This document shows, one piece after another, positions 1 to 12,385 of a DNA stretch of 37,015 bases. A program made the translations under genes and the position numbers. This stretch comes from Piromyces finnis (Eukaryota; Neocallimastigomycota; Neocallimastigomycetes; Neocallimastigales; Neocallimastigaceae): NCBI GenBank assembly GCA_002104945.1, contig MCFH01000121.1:1-37015 (forward strand), written 5' to 3'. The notes beneath the pieces were generated by a model, which saw nothing but the letters and a program-made list of their open reading frames with translations, was not told the DNA's origin and did no database searches. Within the stretch, counting starts at the first letter, position 1. Every line of letters begins with the position of its first letter.

Positions 1-491
1 ATAAAAAACATTTTAATTTCTAATAAAAACAATTTCTAATTTTTAATTATAATTATTAATTGTTAAGACAATTTATTAAAATTGTAATAATATAAAATAA
101 TATTCTTTATAACTCCTTTAGCGTGAGAAGTTAAACTCTTATACATAATACTTCTACGTTCGGATAAGGTTGATATAGGGAAAGAAAACCTGTAATAATT
201 TTTATTGCTAACAATAAGTTAGACACTAAAAAAAATTTTTACACCGTTCCTTTCTTTTATTAATTTAATTAATATTAACAATCGACTTTATACGTGTTAT
301 CGTGAAGAGCTACGAAGGACTTATTATAAAGAATAAAACAGGTTATATATTTGATGGTTTAACACTATATAATCTGGTTTATATTATTATTTAATAAAAA
401 GATTTACTCAATTAATAAATATAATTAAATACTTTATTCTATTATTTTTACAAATTTATTAAAGCTTATTAAAGAAAACATCATAAGTACT
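1..491 (+). other. leader region upstream of element A gag; possible 5' LTR remnant
   Basis: This stretch is AT-rich and non-coding and lies directly upstream of the element A gag start. By position it should hold the element's untranslated leader, and the end of a 5' LTR if one survives. I could not align it convincingly with the 3' LTR candidate that starts at 5223, so a 5' LTR is not shown. A less AT-rich patch around 118-175 may be regulatory, but nothing specific is recognisable. No tRNA-type primer-binding site could be identified. Confidence 0.35.
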
Positions 492-1322
492 ATGGAAGAG
501 AACGAAAACAACCACATGGATAATAATAATATTTTCGAAAACGCAACTCTTAAGGATGGTTTTGCAGGGGATCGCAGGTATCTGAAGGGTTTCTTAGCTA
601 AGGTGGAGCTAGTGTTTATGCTATATCCTGAACGGTATCAAGACGACGCAACCAAAATTCTCTATATAATATCAAGACTTTATGGGGACGCTATGAATTG
701 GGCTGCTACTCTTATAAACAACCATGATCCGTGTCTTAATAACTACCAAGCTTTTGTTGACAGTTTAAGGCTTTTTATGGTATAACGATGCTACCTATGT
801 TGCAAATCAAATGCTTAGAACCTTAAAACAACGCCGATTAGGAGGAATTAGAGGTATATCTTGGAATTTAACCGCTATGCTGATGAATCAAACTGGAATG
901 AACAAGCCAAAATGGATGCATTTATAGCTGGCCTTAATCAACAAGTTAGTTCGTATTTTGGAAATGTTTCCGGGTCCTAGGGATCTTCTTTCATTACAGA
1001 CTATTGCTTCAAGAATCGATTCAAGATTATCTACACATATACCTTTTTCCCTTCTGGTTCAAACAATGACCAAAACCGAAAGAAAAGATCTTTTCATCAC
1101 TCTTCAAAAATAACAAAGTCCATTACAAACAGGAATAACCATGGCCCTATCTCAAACGAAGAAAAGGAAAGAAGAAAGAAAGAAAATCTTTGTGTGTATT
1201 GTGGTGCTTCAAGTCATAAGCTTAATAATTGTCCAAAAAGAAAGAATAAAGATCGTGAAAATCCTTCACTAATATCTATTCCCACACTTATATCCGCTCC
1301 TAAAGAAGAAAAAAACTCATAA
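492..1322 (+). pseudogene. gag: element A gag (capsid/nucleocapsid), frameshifted
   Basis: This is the structural Gag of a Ty3/gypsy element, which would form the cytoplasmic virus-like particle and bind the element RNA. The first 97 codons (492-785) read as a retrotransposon gag domain with an acidic, Asn-rich N-terminus. Translation then stops by frameshift, but gag-like sequence resumes in other frames (around 880-1060, with a WNEQAKMDAF-type stretch). A CCHC zinc knuckle of the form C-X2-C-X4-H-X4-C sits at 1191-1232, and the frame ends at TAA 1320-1322. The ATG at 492 is the start because the gag domain follows it directly. The protease ATG lies 4 nt after the stop in another frame. At least two indels break the gene. 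Whether these are real mutations or sequence errors cannot be told from the window. Confidence 0.8.
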
Positions 1323-1326
1323 TAAA

Positions 1327-2173
1327 ATGACAACTAAATTTAAACTTTCTTATGAACTAAATACGGATATTCTTATTGACTCAGGATCCAAACTTAATTT
1401 AATTGATGTAGATTACTGTAACGATAATAACATTCCTTATCATGATGAGGTAACCTCCCAAATATCGTTGGTATCGGTGGTCGACAATCTCTTTTTGGAA
1501 TTACATCTCCTTTGAATCTTCGCTACAAAGATCATCTCTGTCGAACACAATTCTATGTAACTGATCTACCTTATTATCCTTGTATTCTTGGAATAGACTG
1601 GCTTAAAGAACACAATCCTTCTATCGATTTCACAAAGAACAAAATTTCATTTGTATCCGATTACTGTTATAATCGTTGTATAACACTCTCCAATAATGTC
1701 CTGAATTTCCTGAAGAAAGATCTGCTTTTCCTGCAATGGAAGATCCTTCCTACGAACCTCCGCATGATTCATTCGCTTACCCTATATTTGTCGATAAACA
1801 AAACATCCAATCTCAAAACGAAACTAATCGTACTTGTACTATTCTCTGTTCGGGTTCTTCAAAAAATATTAACAATTCTGTTTCTAAGAAGTCTTCTGTT
1901 AACTTTTCTACTTCGTCTCTCTCAAATCAAGAACCAACTTCTGTTTTGACTTCTTTTTCTGATTCTAATATTCAATCCAATTCTATTCTCAAATCCGATT
2001 CAAACTCTAAATCAGAACCCAATTCTTCTATTATACTTCCGGATGTTCTCTCTGACTTTGCTGATGTCTTCAATGAATCTAATGCTGAAAAACTTCCTCC
2101 ACACCGTCCATACGATTGTGAAATAAAACTCAAAGAAAATTCAAAACTGTTTTATGGACCGATTTATCCCTAA
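1327..2173 (+). pseudogene. element A aspartic protease and linker, frameshifted
   Basis: This is the retropepsin-like protease that would cut the Gag-Pol polyprotein inside the particle. An ATG at 1327 opens a frame with the active-site triplet Asp-Ser-Gly within ILIDSGSKLNLID (about 1371-1410). After a frameshift near 1470-1510 the second half continues in another frame, with the conserved CILGIDWLKEHNP segment near 1581-1620. A third frame (1736-2173) carries a Ser/Asn-rich linker and the LPPHRPYDCEI motif that precedes reverse transcriptase in chromoviruses. It ends at TAA 2171-2173, beside the frameshift into RT. The three frames together match one usual protease-linker region, so I treat them as one broken gene. 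Domain identity is secure, but the gene cannot make one continuous product as written. Confidence 0.8.
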
Positions 2174-3486
2174 CAGAAACCGAATCAATTGCTTTAGAAG
2201 AATATATAAAAGAAAATCTCAAGAAAGGATTTATTAGAAAATCAAAATCGCCTGCGGGAGCTCCTATTCTGTTTGTACCTAAGAAAAACGGTCAACTTCG
2301 TATGTGTGTTGACTATCGCCAATTAAACTCCATAACTATTCGTGATTCTTATCCCCTTCCTCTTATACAAGATATGCTTGAACATCTTGGAAAAGGGAAG
2401 ATTTTCTCAAAATTGGATCTTCGTTCTGCCTATAACTTGGTCAGGATTAAAAGTGGTGATGAATATAAAACCGCTTTTACTTGCAAGTTAGGTCATTTTG
2501 AATACTGTGTGATGCCTTTTGGGTTGAAAAATGCACCTGCTGTTTTTCAACATTTCATTAATGATGTTCTTGAAGACGTTCTTGGTAAATTCGCTTTCTC
2601 TTACATAGATGATATTATTATTTTTTCCTCTGATTATAAATCTCATATATCTCATGTCAAAACTGTTTTGAAACTCCTGAGGGATGCTGGGCTCTATGCT
2701 AAATTGGAAAAATGCGAGTTCTTTGTTTCTTTTATTGATTTCCTTGGTCATAGGATTTCTACTGATGGTATTCACATGGACCCAAATAAAGTTTCTTCTA
2801 TTTTAAACTGGCCTACTCCATCTAATGTTAAAGAGGTTCAATCTTTTCTTGGTCTTGCGAACTACTACCGTCGATTTATTCCAAATTTTGCAAAGATCGC
2901 TCATCCTTTGCATAAACTTTTGAAGAAAAATGTTAAATTTGTATGGTCTAAAGAAGCTCAAGATGCTTTCGATTCACTCAAGTCCTTATTTGTTTCTGCT
3001 CCTGTTCTTATATTTCCTAATCGTGAACTTCCATTCATAGTCGAAACTGATTCAAGTAACTTTGCCATTGGTGCTATTCTCTCGCAAGTCTCTCCAATTG
3101 ATAATATGACCCATCCAGTTGCTTTCTTTTCTCGCTCTCTTACTGGTCCTGAACGTAATTATCCAATATATGATAAAGAGCTCTTAGCTATCGTTGCTGC
3201 TCTTGAAACATGGCGTCATCTACTTAAAGGCTCTTCTTCTACTTTTAAGATTTACTCGGATCATCGAAATTTACTCTATCAAAAGAAACCTGAAAAAATG
3301 TCTCAACGTCTTGTTCGCTGGGCTTTGTTTCTCTCTGAATTTAACTTTGTTATTATTTATCGTTCTGGTTCTTCTAACGGTAAGCCTGATGCTCTATCTC
3401 GTCGTCCTGATTATGCTATCAATTCGAATTCCTCTTCTGATGTTCCTTTTAATGTTCTTCGCCCTGAAAATTTTGTGCCATTGTGA
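2164..3486 (+). pseudogene. pol: element A reverse transcriptase and RNase H segment of pol
   Basis: This segment encodes the RT and RNase H that copy element RNA into cDNA. The frame is open from about 2164. It shows the CVDYRQLN block, the [11 protein letters not shown] block, MPFGLKNAPA, and the catalytic Tyr-Ile-Asp-Asp box near 2602-2613. RNase H follows, with acidic residues in FIVETDSSNFAIGA, KELLAIVAALETWRH and YSDHRNLLY, ending in GKPDALSRRPDY. About 1.3 kb has no internal stop, so this part is well preserved. It ends at TGA 3484-3486, where the integrase frame overlaps one base out, implying a single-base indel. No in-frame methionine at a natural N-terminus is expected, since this would be cut from a polyprotein. 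Confidence 0.9.
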
Positions 3487-4878
3487 CTTCTGTTTCGTCC
3501 ATTAGTGATTCTTTTCTTTCCGAATATATAAATGATGACTTTTACAATAAAATCTGTGAATATCTTGATTGTAGGAAACCTCCAATACCTCACCCTCAAA
3601 TTGACAAATTTTCCTTAAGCAATAGTTTTCTCCTTTTTACTGACAGAATCTATGTTCCTCCAAATTGTCGTCTTTCAATTCTTAAACTCTGTCACGACTC
3701 TCCTTCAGCTGGTCATTTCGGAATAAAGAAAACATCTTCTCTTATTGCTAGAGACTTCTGGTGGCCTTCTATTTCTTCTGATGTTAAAGACTACGTTCGT
3801 TCTTGTGAAGTTTGTTGTCGTTCAAAAACCTTTCGTCATAAACCTTATGGTCTTCTGAATCCTCTTGATATTGCTGAGCGTCCTTGGTCATCCATTTCAA
3901 TGGATTTCATTACAGATTTGCCTTCATCTTCTGGTTTCACTTGCATTCTTGTTGTTGTTGATCGTCTTACAAAAATGGTTCATCTCATTCCGTTCAAAAG
4001 TATTCCTTCCGCCGCCGAAACAGCCACAGCCTTTATTGATAATATTTTCCGTCTTCATGGCCTACCTGAATCTATTGTCTCGGATAGAGGTTCTCAATTT
4101 ACCTCTAAATTCTTCCAATCCATCTGTTCCTCCCTTGGCATTGAACTTAAGTTGTCTACTCCATTTCATCATCAATCAAACGGTCAGACGGAGAGGGTGA
4201 ACTCCGTTATAGAACAATATTTAAGATGTTTCTCAAATTATAAAGGTTCAAATTGGAAAAGTTTTCTTAGTCTTGCAGAATTTAGTTATAACAACGTGGT
4301 TCAAGAATCATCCAAATTTTCTCCATTCTTTTTGGAATTACGGCTTTCATCCAAAATATTCACCAGTTATTCCAGACTTATCTAAAGTCCCAAGAGCAGA
4401 AGAGTTTACAAGAGATTTTTAAAACTTTAATTAATACCTTAAAAGAAAATTTAAAATCTGCCATGGAACCCAGAAGAAGCATGCTGACAAACGTAGAAAA
4501 GAAGCTCCGAATTTTAAAGTTGGTGACAAAGTTGGCTGGATAGTTCTTTAATTATCCACAAAGGAAATAAAAAAATTTAAGCCAAGAAAACTCGGCCCAT
4601 ACAAAATCTTGGAAAAATATCAAATGTTACATTTAATTAAGTCTCCCAAAATCTATTAAGATTCATCCAGTTATTCATGTATCCAATCTCGAGAAATATG
4701 TCGAAGATAAATTTGGAAGATCTCAACCACCACCGCCACCTATTACCGTTGACAATGAAGAAGAATACGAAGTTGAAGAAATTCTGATAAAAGAAGACAT
4801 TACGGAAAAATACAATACCTGATTAAATGGAAAGGGTATTCAATCAATGAAGCTTCGTGGGAGCCTGAAGAAATCTAA
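3483..4878 (+). pseudogene. pol: element A integrase with C-terminal chromodomain, frameshifted
   Basis: Integrase inserts the cDNA into the genome. The open part (to 4385) has an HHCC zinc-binding N-terminus (His pair in HDSPSAGH, Cys pair in CEVCC). It also has a D,D35E catalytic core, with Asp in SMDF, Asp codon 4083-4085 and Glu codon 4191-4193, the last two 36 codons apart. After frameshifts near 4340-4700 a GPY-type motif (KLGPYKILE) appears near 4580-4615. A chromodomain lies at about 4763-4878: EYEVEEIL, then KWKGYS, then ASWEPEEI, and stop TAA 4876-4878. It is split by one indel near 4819. The Tyr/Trp/Trp aromatic-cage pattern fits binding of methylated histone H3, the known role of chromovirus chromodomains. 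This is a chromovirus. Confidence 0.85.
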
Positions 4879-5212
4879 ATTGCAAGGGGCTACTTAAAAA
4901 ATTTAATAGAAAGAAATAAAAAATAGTTAAAAAATTCAAATTATATTTATTATTAATATTAAAATCACAATTATATTATTATCAAAACTTATTAATATCA
5001 TTATCAATATCAATTTATTATTAACAATTTTATTAATATCAAAATTATCAATATTTTTATTTTAACTTTAGTAATATTAAAAAAAAAAATGTATTTATTA
5101 TATTAAATGTATTTTTATAATTAAAGAAAATTCACTCCTTAGTTTAGTTTATTAAAAAAGAAAAAATATATATTTAAAATATTAAATTCTAGATTCGTCT
5201 GGTATCCAAATC
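4879..5212 (+). other. 3' untranslated region of element A
   Basis: This AT-rich stretch between the pol stop and the polypurine tract is expected to be untranslated. I see no ORF, RNA gene or repeat of note in it. Confidence 0.5.
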
Positions 5213-5222
5213 CTGGAGGAGG
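5213..5222 (+). promoter_or_regulatory. polypurine tract of element A (plus-strand primer)
   Basis: A GGAGGAGG core stands out in very AT-rich DNA and lies directly before TGTAAAAAT, the proposed start of the 3' LTR. Position and composition fit the RNase H-resistant primer for plus-strand synthesis. Confidence 0.6.
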
Positions 5223-6837
5223 TGTAAAAATATTGTATTAATAGAATAATGTATTTAATACGTATTTAAATAATGTATAATGTATTAAATTAATGTACCG
5301 TAAATTTTATTCTTTAATTACAAAATTTATATCACAATATATTAACATAATTATGTAAATTTTATTTTTTAATTACAAAAATTATTCACAATACATTAAC
5401 ATAAATTTATGTAAAATACAATTTTATGATAAGATAAAGTTTTTGATGATAAAATAAAATTTTAAATTAATAAATTTTAACCATAAATATTTTAGATAGT
5501 AAAAATTTTTTTTTTATAAACTAAGCTCAAAATTAGAATAAATAAATTGAATATATGTTGAAATATAATCAACCATATAGTAAATAAATCAAAACTTTAT
5601 TTTAAGTTAGAAAATTCTTTAGTAAATAAATTGAATTTAAAAGTTTAATACAAATAATTTCTTTAATAAATGTATAAATGTAAACAATGTAAAATTATAA
5701 TATTAAAACATGTATATTAGAATTATTCAATTTATTTAAAAAGTATAAATAAAGAAAATTTTTCAACTATTGAAACGATAGTTGGAAAATCGTATAGGTT
5801 AATTTAGTTAGATAAATTAATATTAGTTAATAATTAGTTTAGCTTTAATTAATAATTGATTACCTAGTGAGGGCTCTGGTAAAATAACCTTCACGGTAAA
5901 GTATCAACGGTTGTTTTAGTTTTAGTTTAGTTTAGTTTAATATAATTAATAAATAAAAAGTTTAATAATAAATAAATTTATAACTAGTGTTAGTTTGATT
6001 TAGTGTATACAAACCTGAACTTAGCATATAATATTTTACAGGAGGACCATGTAATGAATTGTAAGAATTAATAATTATTTTTTGTATAAATTAATTCTTA
6101 TTTAATTATTTTTTAATTATTAAATTAATTATTTATTTAAACTATTAGCATACATTCATTTAAATTACTATAAAATTTATCTATATGATATTAATTATTC
6201 ATTTACTTATTTAAATTTATTTAATTACTATATTAATTATTTATTTATTTAATTTAGTAATATATTTAAAATAATAGTAAACATTCATTTATTTTTTAAT
6301 TAATAATTTTTGTATTACATTTTATAAGAAACATTATATATTTTATTTTACGTTTGTATTTTATATTTATGTATCGTATCTTGAAATAATTATAGAAACA
6401 ATTAGAAAATATAAATACATATTAGGACAATCGGATATTAAGGTTTTTCCGAATTTTAATCGGTTTTACTTAATATTACGATGATTGATATATTAGTTAT
6501 CAATCGAATATCTTTTTAGGTTTTTCTTCTAGTCTTTTCCTAAAAAGATTATTTGTTAAGATTAGAAATTCTTTATTAAACTTTAAATTATCAAAAAATT
6601 ATAAATATAAGGACTCTGGAATTCCACTAAAGAATCCAGAGTTATTATTTTAAGACAATTATAATAAATAACCCTTTCAAAAACTATATTCATAAAAAAT
6701 ATTTACATTAAAGATAGTCTTAATATTTTGTGTTTGTTATTAATATTCACTTATAATAAACTCTTTAATAAGTATTCATTTTTATTTACTATTAAGAAAC
6801 TTCTCAATTTAATAATACATATTACGATTTGTATTAT
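5223..6837 (+). mobile_element. putative 3' LTR of element A (right end uncertain)
   Basis: The LTR is inferred to begin with TG at 5223, directly after the polypurine tract. Its right end is not fixed: a TTTACA at about 6703-6707 is one candidate, and the family B LTR starts at 6838. No second copy is available to confirm it. The stretch is non-coding. It holds a CAACTAT/ATAGTTG stem (5764-5784) and three closely spaced hairpins at 6483-6505, 6510-6549 and 6613-6642. Such structures are common in LTR R/U5 regions, where they may influence RNA ends or packaging. That role is inference. Confidence 0.5.
6483..6642 (+). repeat. cluster of three perfect stem-loops in LTR A
   Basis: Stem 1 pairs GATTGATA (6483-6490) with TATCAATC (6498-6505). 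Stem 2 pairs ATCTTTTTAGG (6510-6520) with CCTAAAAAGAT (6539-6549). Stem 3 pairs ACTCTGGA (6613-6620) with TCCAGAGT (6635-6642). Stem 3 is notable because it is GC-containing in an AT-rich background. Function is unknown. Confidence 0.6.
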
Positions 6838-7837
6838 TGTAAAAGTTTTACTAAACTTATAATTAATATTAAATATTAAAATTAAATAAAGGTTAAAGAT
6901 AACTAGGTTAGAAAAAAAAATTTTTATTAAAATAATCTAATTGATTTAATAATGAATAATTATATTATGTATTATAGTTAAATAATTCCTTTTTATTTTA
7001 TTTAAAGAATATATATATAATAGATTATTTAATAGTAATACTATTAAGTATTAATAAGATAAAACTTTACAAGATTTAATTCATAAACTATTCTAAACTA
7101 TTTAACTTTGTATTTTACATTTAATATAAATAACTTTTCAATACATGATTATATTCATAATATATTATAATACTTAAACTAACTAAGACTTATTCCTAAT
7201 ATTAAAAATAACTATTGTTTATAATATTCATAATATTAATTATTTCTTAATTATAATATAATTCATTGAATATAATATTAATAATTATAATCCTCTAGTT
7301 CAAGATTATAATTATGTTATTGAAATAATTATTATAAAATAAAGTTAATTAGTTCCGGAAAATAATTTTAATTTAATTAAACAATAATTTTTTATACTTT
7401 GAGTGAATGATTTATGTTTGATATATCAGGGGTGATCATTCTCTGAATAAACAATTAATCATTGCTAACAAAATATCTTTAAATTGGAATATCTCGTGAA
7501 CCAGCAGAGATATTGACCTGATTTTAAGATATGTTGTTTGTCTCGAGCGTGGCTTCTAACGAACGTAATTATAACCAAAATATTTTTATTCAAAAATCGT
7601 CATTCGTTGAGGAGATACGCGTGTTTTTTCTTATTCCATTTTAACGATAAGGGTTAAAGTTATTTATTATAAAATATTAAGGTTAAGGTCATATTTTAAC
7701 CTTTTCTAAATTTTTAAATATTTCTTAATAAAATTTTATAATTTATTTGAAAATAAATATTTGTTGATTTGAATTTTCATAAGTGATTTCACAATTCCAA
7801 GTGATCTTGAATTGTATATTCACTAGTATTCGTGACA
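6838..7837 (-). mobile_element. family B 3' LTR, left palindrome arm
   Basis: This is the inverted copy of the LTR at 17793-18826. On the minus strand it starts TGTCACGAAT (CA at 7836-7837 on +) and ends TTTTACA (TG at 6838). It is 1000 bp against 1034 bp in the right arm and 1034 bp in the copy at 35095. The lost bases are mostly single nucleotides in short runs. It is preceded on the minus strand by the same GGCGGAGCGA polypurine-like tract. Confidence 0.85.
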
Positions 7838-8725
7838 TCGCTCCGCCAAAAAAATCGAATACCAGGCGATTGAAATAAATAAATAAGTTGTATAATAAAG
7901 TATAATTGAATAAATTGAAGTAGTATATATTAATATAAACCAATATATAGTTGTATGTTACATGAAATAAAATGGTAACTAAATAAAGAATATATTTAAT
8001 ATAATGTTGAATATATGCAAATATGAAATAAATTAAAAAACATTTTCTTGTGTAACATTCAGTCAAATTCATAAAATTTTGAAAGAAATGTTGAAATTTA
8101 AATTGATCATTGAGTGAAAAAATTGAAATTCGTACGAAAAATTAAAATTGAATAAGAAATATTATTCCTAGGATATTGAACACTTTTTTATTTTGAAAAA
8201 TGTTAACATTGCCTAAAATAATTGAAATTTCAAAAATTGATCAAATAAACTTTAATTAATATGATTTTGAAAAAAAAAAATTTTTGAAATTTTTGAAAAA
8301 TTTTTAATAATAAAATTTTTTCATTAAATACAAAAAAATTTTGAACTAAACTTTTTGAAAAAATGTCACTGAAGAATATTGATTTTAATGATCGATCGAG
8401 ATAGGTGACAATATTGAAATTGATACTATTGAATAGAGAATAAAATAAGCATTAACAACATATAAAATATTGTAATTGACTGCTAAATAAATTGAAAATT
8501 ATTCTCTTTAATATTTAATTTCATTATAAAATTTTGTGTTTTAAATTAAATAAATTGATAAAATTGTTGGATCAAAATTATTGAATTGAAATTTAACATT
8601 CATAGAAAAAATTTTTGAAATTTGTGTTGAAATGTATTAGATGAGTATACAAATAATAAAACATAATGTTAGTGAAAGATATTAATAAATTTTTAAAAAA
8701 TAAAATTGTGATGCAATTTAAAGAA
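7838..8725 (-). other. family B 3' noncoding region, left arm
   Basis: This is the inverted counterpart of 16874-17792, between the pol stop and the LTR. It contains long A/T runs and a GATCGATCGA palindrome near 8390. Short reading frames cross it, but they differ between copies and look spurious. Confidence 0.6.
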
Positions 8726-11675
8726 TTAGATTTGTGTTTCTAATACTTTTATTGAATTGATATAATTCTTGATATCTTGGGTTACTTTCTATTACTGTAG
8801 CAGGAACCCAGTGCCAACTTAGGCGGTGTTATAACGAATTTTATATTCGTAGCGTTTTCTTTATAATTGTCCTAAAGTCACCAATTTCTATAATTTCTGC
8901 ATAGTTTCCTTTATATTTAAATCTATTTTAAATTATCTGGCGTAGATACATAAGGTTCAAGTTCCGATATGTGAAATACAGGGTGGTGTTTTGGAAAAGG
9001 TGATTTTGAAATATCTATTTATAATTACCATTGTTTAAAACTTCTAAAACCTTGTAAGGACCATACTTACGAGGCGCTAGTTTGGCATTTTCAGTAGTAA
9101 AAGCAGGAGGTGCATGAATCCAAACTTTTTGTCCTTCATTCAATTCAGGAGCAATAATTTTTTCTTATCGGCAGCTCTTTTGTATAAAATCTTGAGATCT
9201 AAGCAAAACATTTTAACTAAAAGGAAATTTTACTAACATCTTTAATGTATTTAAAGTTTGAATCAGAACCTTGGAACAAAAAGACATCATCCATAGGTGG
9301 GTGGAATCCATAATTAATGAAAAATGGAGTTTGTTTTGTAGATTCATGAACATATTATTATAAACAAATTCAGCTAGATGTAACCATCAATCCAGTCATC
9401 GTGGAAAAATGTTCTTGATAGCAACGTATATTGTTCAATGAAAGAGTTACAACGTTCTACTTGACAACGTCTCATGGTGATCTGTGTAGCTATTTTGGCT
9501 TAACACGCAATTTTTCCATAATTTCTATCCATAAGCACTAGTAAATTGTGTTCCTCCTGTCCGTATAAATATCTGTAGGTAGTCCATGGAGTTAAAATAT
9601 TTTTTAGGAAAGCTTTGGCAGTTTCTTCAGCTGTAGGTATTTCTTTGAACGGAATAAGGTGAATCATTTTTGAAAAGCGATCTACACAACCATTATAACG
9701 GAAAACTTTTTTGATTCAGGGAGACCACAAAGAAATCGATTTCAATAGATTTCCAAGGGCGATCAGGAATTCTAAAGGTTTAAAAGATCATATCTTTATG
9801 TCTATTAACTTTATTTCTGGAACATTGTTCGCAAGAATTGACAAATTACGATATCTTGATGCATTTTGGGCCACCAAAAATTACGGTTAATTAGTTCTTC
9901 AGTTCTTCGAATACCTAAATGTCCAGCAGTAGCGTTATCATGTACTGGTTAAAATATCTACATGAAGTTTTTCTGGTACATAAATTAAATTATTATATAA
10001 ATTAAATATTTTTATTTAAATTTTTTCCATTTTTCTGAAAGGTTGTAAAAGTAACCTTGATTAGCATTATTAGGACTAAAGTAAAGATAAATATATTCGC
10101 ATTTTCATTCATCCTTAATAATTTTCTATATTTGATCAATGAGAGAAACCAACAATACCAACAAAACATGGAGTATCGGAAGTTTTATAATCATATATTC
10201 TGGTTTAGGTTCAACATTATTTTCTCCGTAATCAGGTCTTCTTGACAAACTATCAGGTTTTACCATTTTTTCTTCTTGGCGGTATATTAATGAAAATTAT
10301 ATTCTTGGAAAATAAATGCCAACGATGTTGACGTTGGTTTCCGACTTTACCACCTAAAGGGTGTATAGAAAGGTTTTTATGGTCAGTAAAACGGTTACTT
10401 TGGTATTAGCACCCTAGTAAAATGTCCCCAGGTAGAAAATGCACATTTTATAGGCTAAAAGTTCCTTTTCAGTAATTGAATATTTAATTCAGCATTGTTT
10501 AAACATCTTGAATAATATGCTACAGGATGTAATTTGTTATCTTCATCCTTTTGAGAAAGTATACAACCAATGGCAAAATTACTAGCATCGCATTCGACAA
10601 TAAATGTTTGGTTGGATCTGGATGTAATAAAATAGGTGAAGAGATTAGTCCTCTTTTTTAATTCTAAAAATGAGTTATTACATTTATCATTCCAATTAAA
10701 ACTAGTATTTTTCTTTGTTAAATTGTGAAGCGGTTTAGCAATAGTAGCAAAATCTTTTATAAATCTTCTATAATAGTTGCATATCCAACAAAGCGTTGAA
10801 CATCTTTACACAATTAGGTGTAGGCCATTCTTGGACAGATTAATTTCTTTGGATCAGTAGATATACCATTGCCTGATATAACGTGTCCTAAAATTCAACT
10901 TCTGGCTTGTGAAATTCACATTTCTTTAATTTAGCAAATAAATTATTTTTGAGCAGTGTTTGGAGAACAGTACGAACATGTTGTATATGTTCATCTAATG
11001 TTTCCGAGTAAATCAGAATATCATCTAAATATAAAATAACAAATTTTTCTAAATAAGGGCGTAATACTGAATTAATAAATGATTGAAATGTAGCAGGGGC
11101 ATTTCTTAAACCAAAGGCATTACTAAATATTCATAGTGACCATATTTAGTTCTAAAAGCTGTCTTATATTCGTCTCCTTCACGAATACGCACTAAATGTA
11201 AGCAGAACGAAGATCTAATTTGAAAAGAATTTAGCACCTTTCACTCTTTCGATAATATCAGTAATTAGAGGAAGTGGGTAGAATTGCGAATTGTAACGCA
11301 TTTAATTTTTTGTAATCATACAAGACGTAACGATCCATCCTTCTTTTCTGAAATAAAACAGGATAACCAGCTGGAGATTCAAGTGGTCTAATGAACTTTT
11401 CTGAGATTTTCATCTATGTATTCTTTAAGAACTTGGGATTCATCTTCAGATAGAGGATATATAGGACCATAATGTAAAGAAGCATCTTTTTGTAAAACGA
11501 TTTTACAATCCGTTAGCCTATGTGGTGGTAGTTTATCAGCCTTAACCTTGCTGAAAACTTCCGCTAAATCACGATATGGTTCTGGTACTTCTTCTAATTT
11601 GAAGTCTCTTCATTATCATCTTCATCATCAGTATTATAATCTTTTTCACTATTAGCTAAAAATGAGTGAAAAGTA
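8726..11675 (-). pseudogene. pol: family B pol, left arm, heavily frameshifted
   Basis: This is the reverse complement of the pol gene at 13859-16873, from the stop (TTA at 8726-8728 on +) up to the protease/pol junction near 11656-11675. RT, RNase H, integrase and the C-terminal region can all be followed by nucleotide match to the right arm, but single-base losses or gains occur roughly every few tens of bases, so no long frame survives. In the sampled stretch 8741-9240 the differences are overwhelmingly one-base indels in short homopolymers, with few substitutions. That is unlike ordinary mutational decay and is typical of uncorrected long-read sequence. The true locus may therefore be far less damaged than it looks. 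Confidence 0.8.
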
Positions 11676-12385
11676 ATTATAGCTGAAATTTTGATATTTT
11701 GGTTTAGAGTATTTTCAAATTATTAAAAGATGTATTGGAAGTTAATTTATTATGATTAATGTTTTTAATTTTTAAATTTTTGGATTTATTCAATCGGTTT
11801 TTATTAATTTATATATATTTTATTAGAATTTAATTTTTAAAATTGTTAAATTTAACTTGAATATACAAATTTTTATTATAATTAAAATGTAGTTGATATT
11901 TGTGTAAAAATTTATTGCTAATAACAAATCTGTTGGAAGATTTTAATAATTAGAAATTTTTCTTTAAAAGTAATTAAAAATTTTGAATGATAACTATAGA
12001 TAGTAGTCTTAAAATATAAGAAGGTGTATGTATCAATATAATATTGAACCACTAATTCCATTTATTTCAATTGAGTGTAATAATTTGTGTGGTTTTAGTT
12101 TTAATTTATTGACCAAGTTGATTGAAATAAAGTTGCAATATGAGCCACTATCTAAAATTAAATTGTATTGATTTTTATTAATTGAATTTTTTAAATCATA
12201 AAGTTTGTTTAATTTAATTGGGATAAAAAATTTTAAGTTGAAAAATGTTGTAGGCAATTTTATTTATTTTAGAGTCATATGTAGGAAAGTTGTAATGTAT
12301 TATTTTTGTATTATGAACTCTCTTAGACTCTCTTGAGAGTTCATTTCTTAGTTTTTTGAGTTCATCTTTTGAACTTTATTGACAT
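11656..12385 (-). pseudogene. family B protease region, left arm
   Basis: This is the inverted copy of the protease ORF at 13140-13880. A 74-codon remnant (12033-12257) still reads through the retropepsin Asp-Ser-Gly site (LILDSGSYCNF) before a frameshift. The junction CTAAAAATGAG at about 11656-11666 is the complement of the CATTTTTAG stop region in the right arm, with the same number of Ts. Confidence 0.75.

Noticed and set aside
1-491. 5' LTR of element A
   Set aside because: I could not match it to the 3' LTR candidate at 5223-6837, so only a leader or possible remnant is claimed.
10057-10245. A 62-codon + strand frame in the left palindrome arm
   Set aside because: It is antisense to the broken pol gene and created by indels. 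Nothing is recognisable in it.
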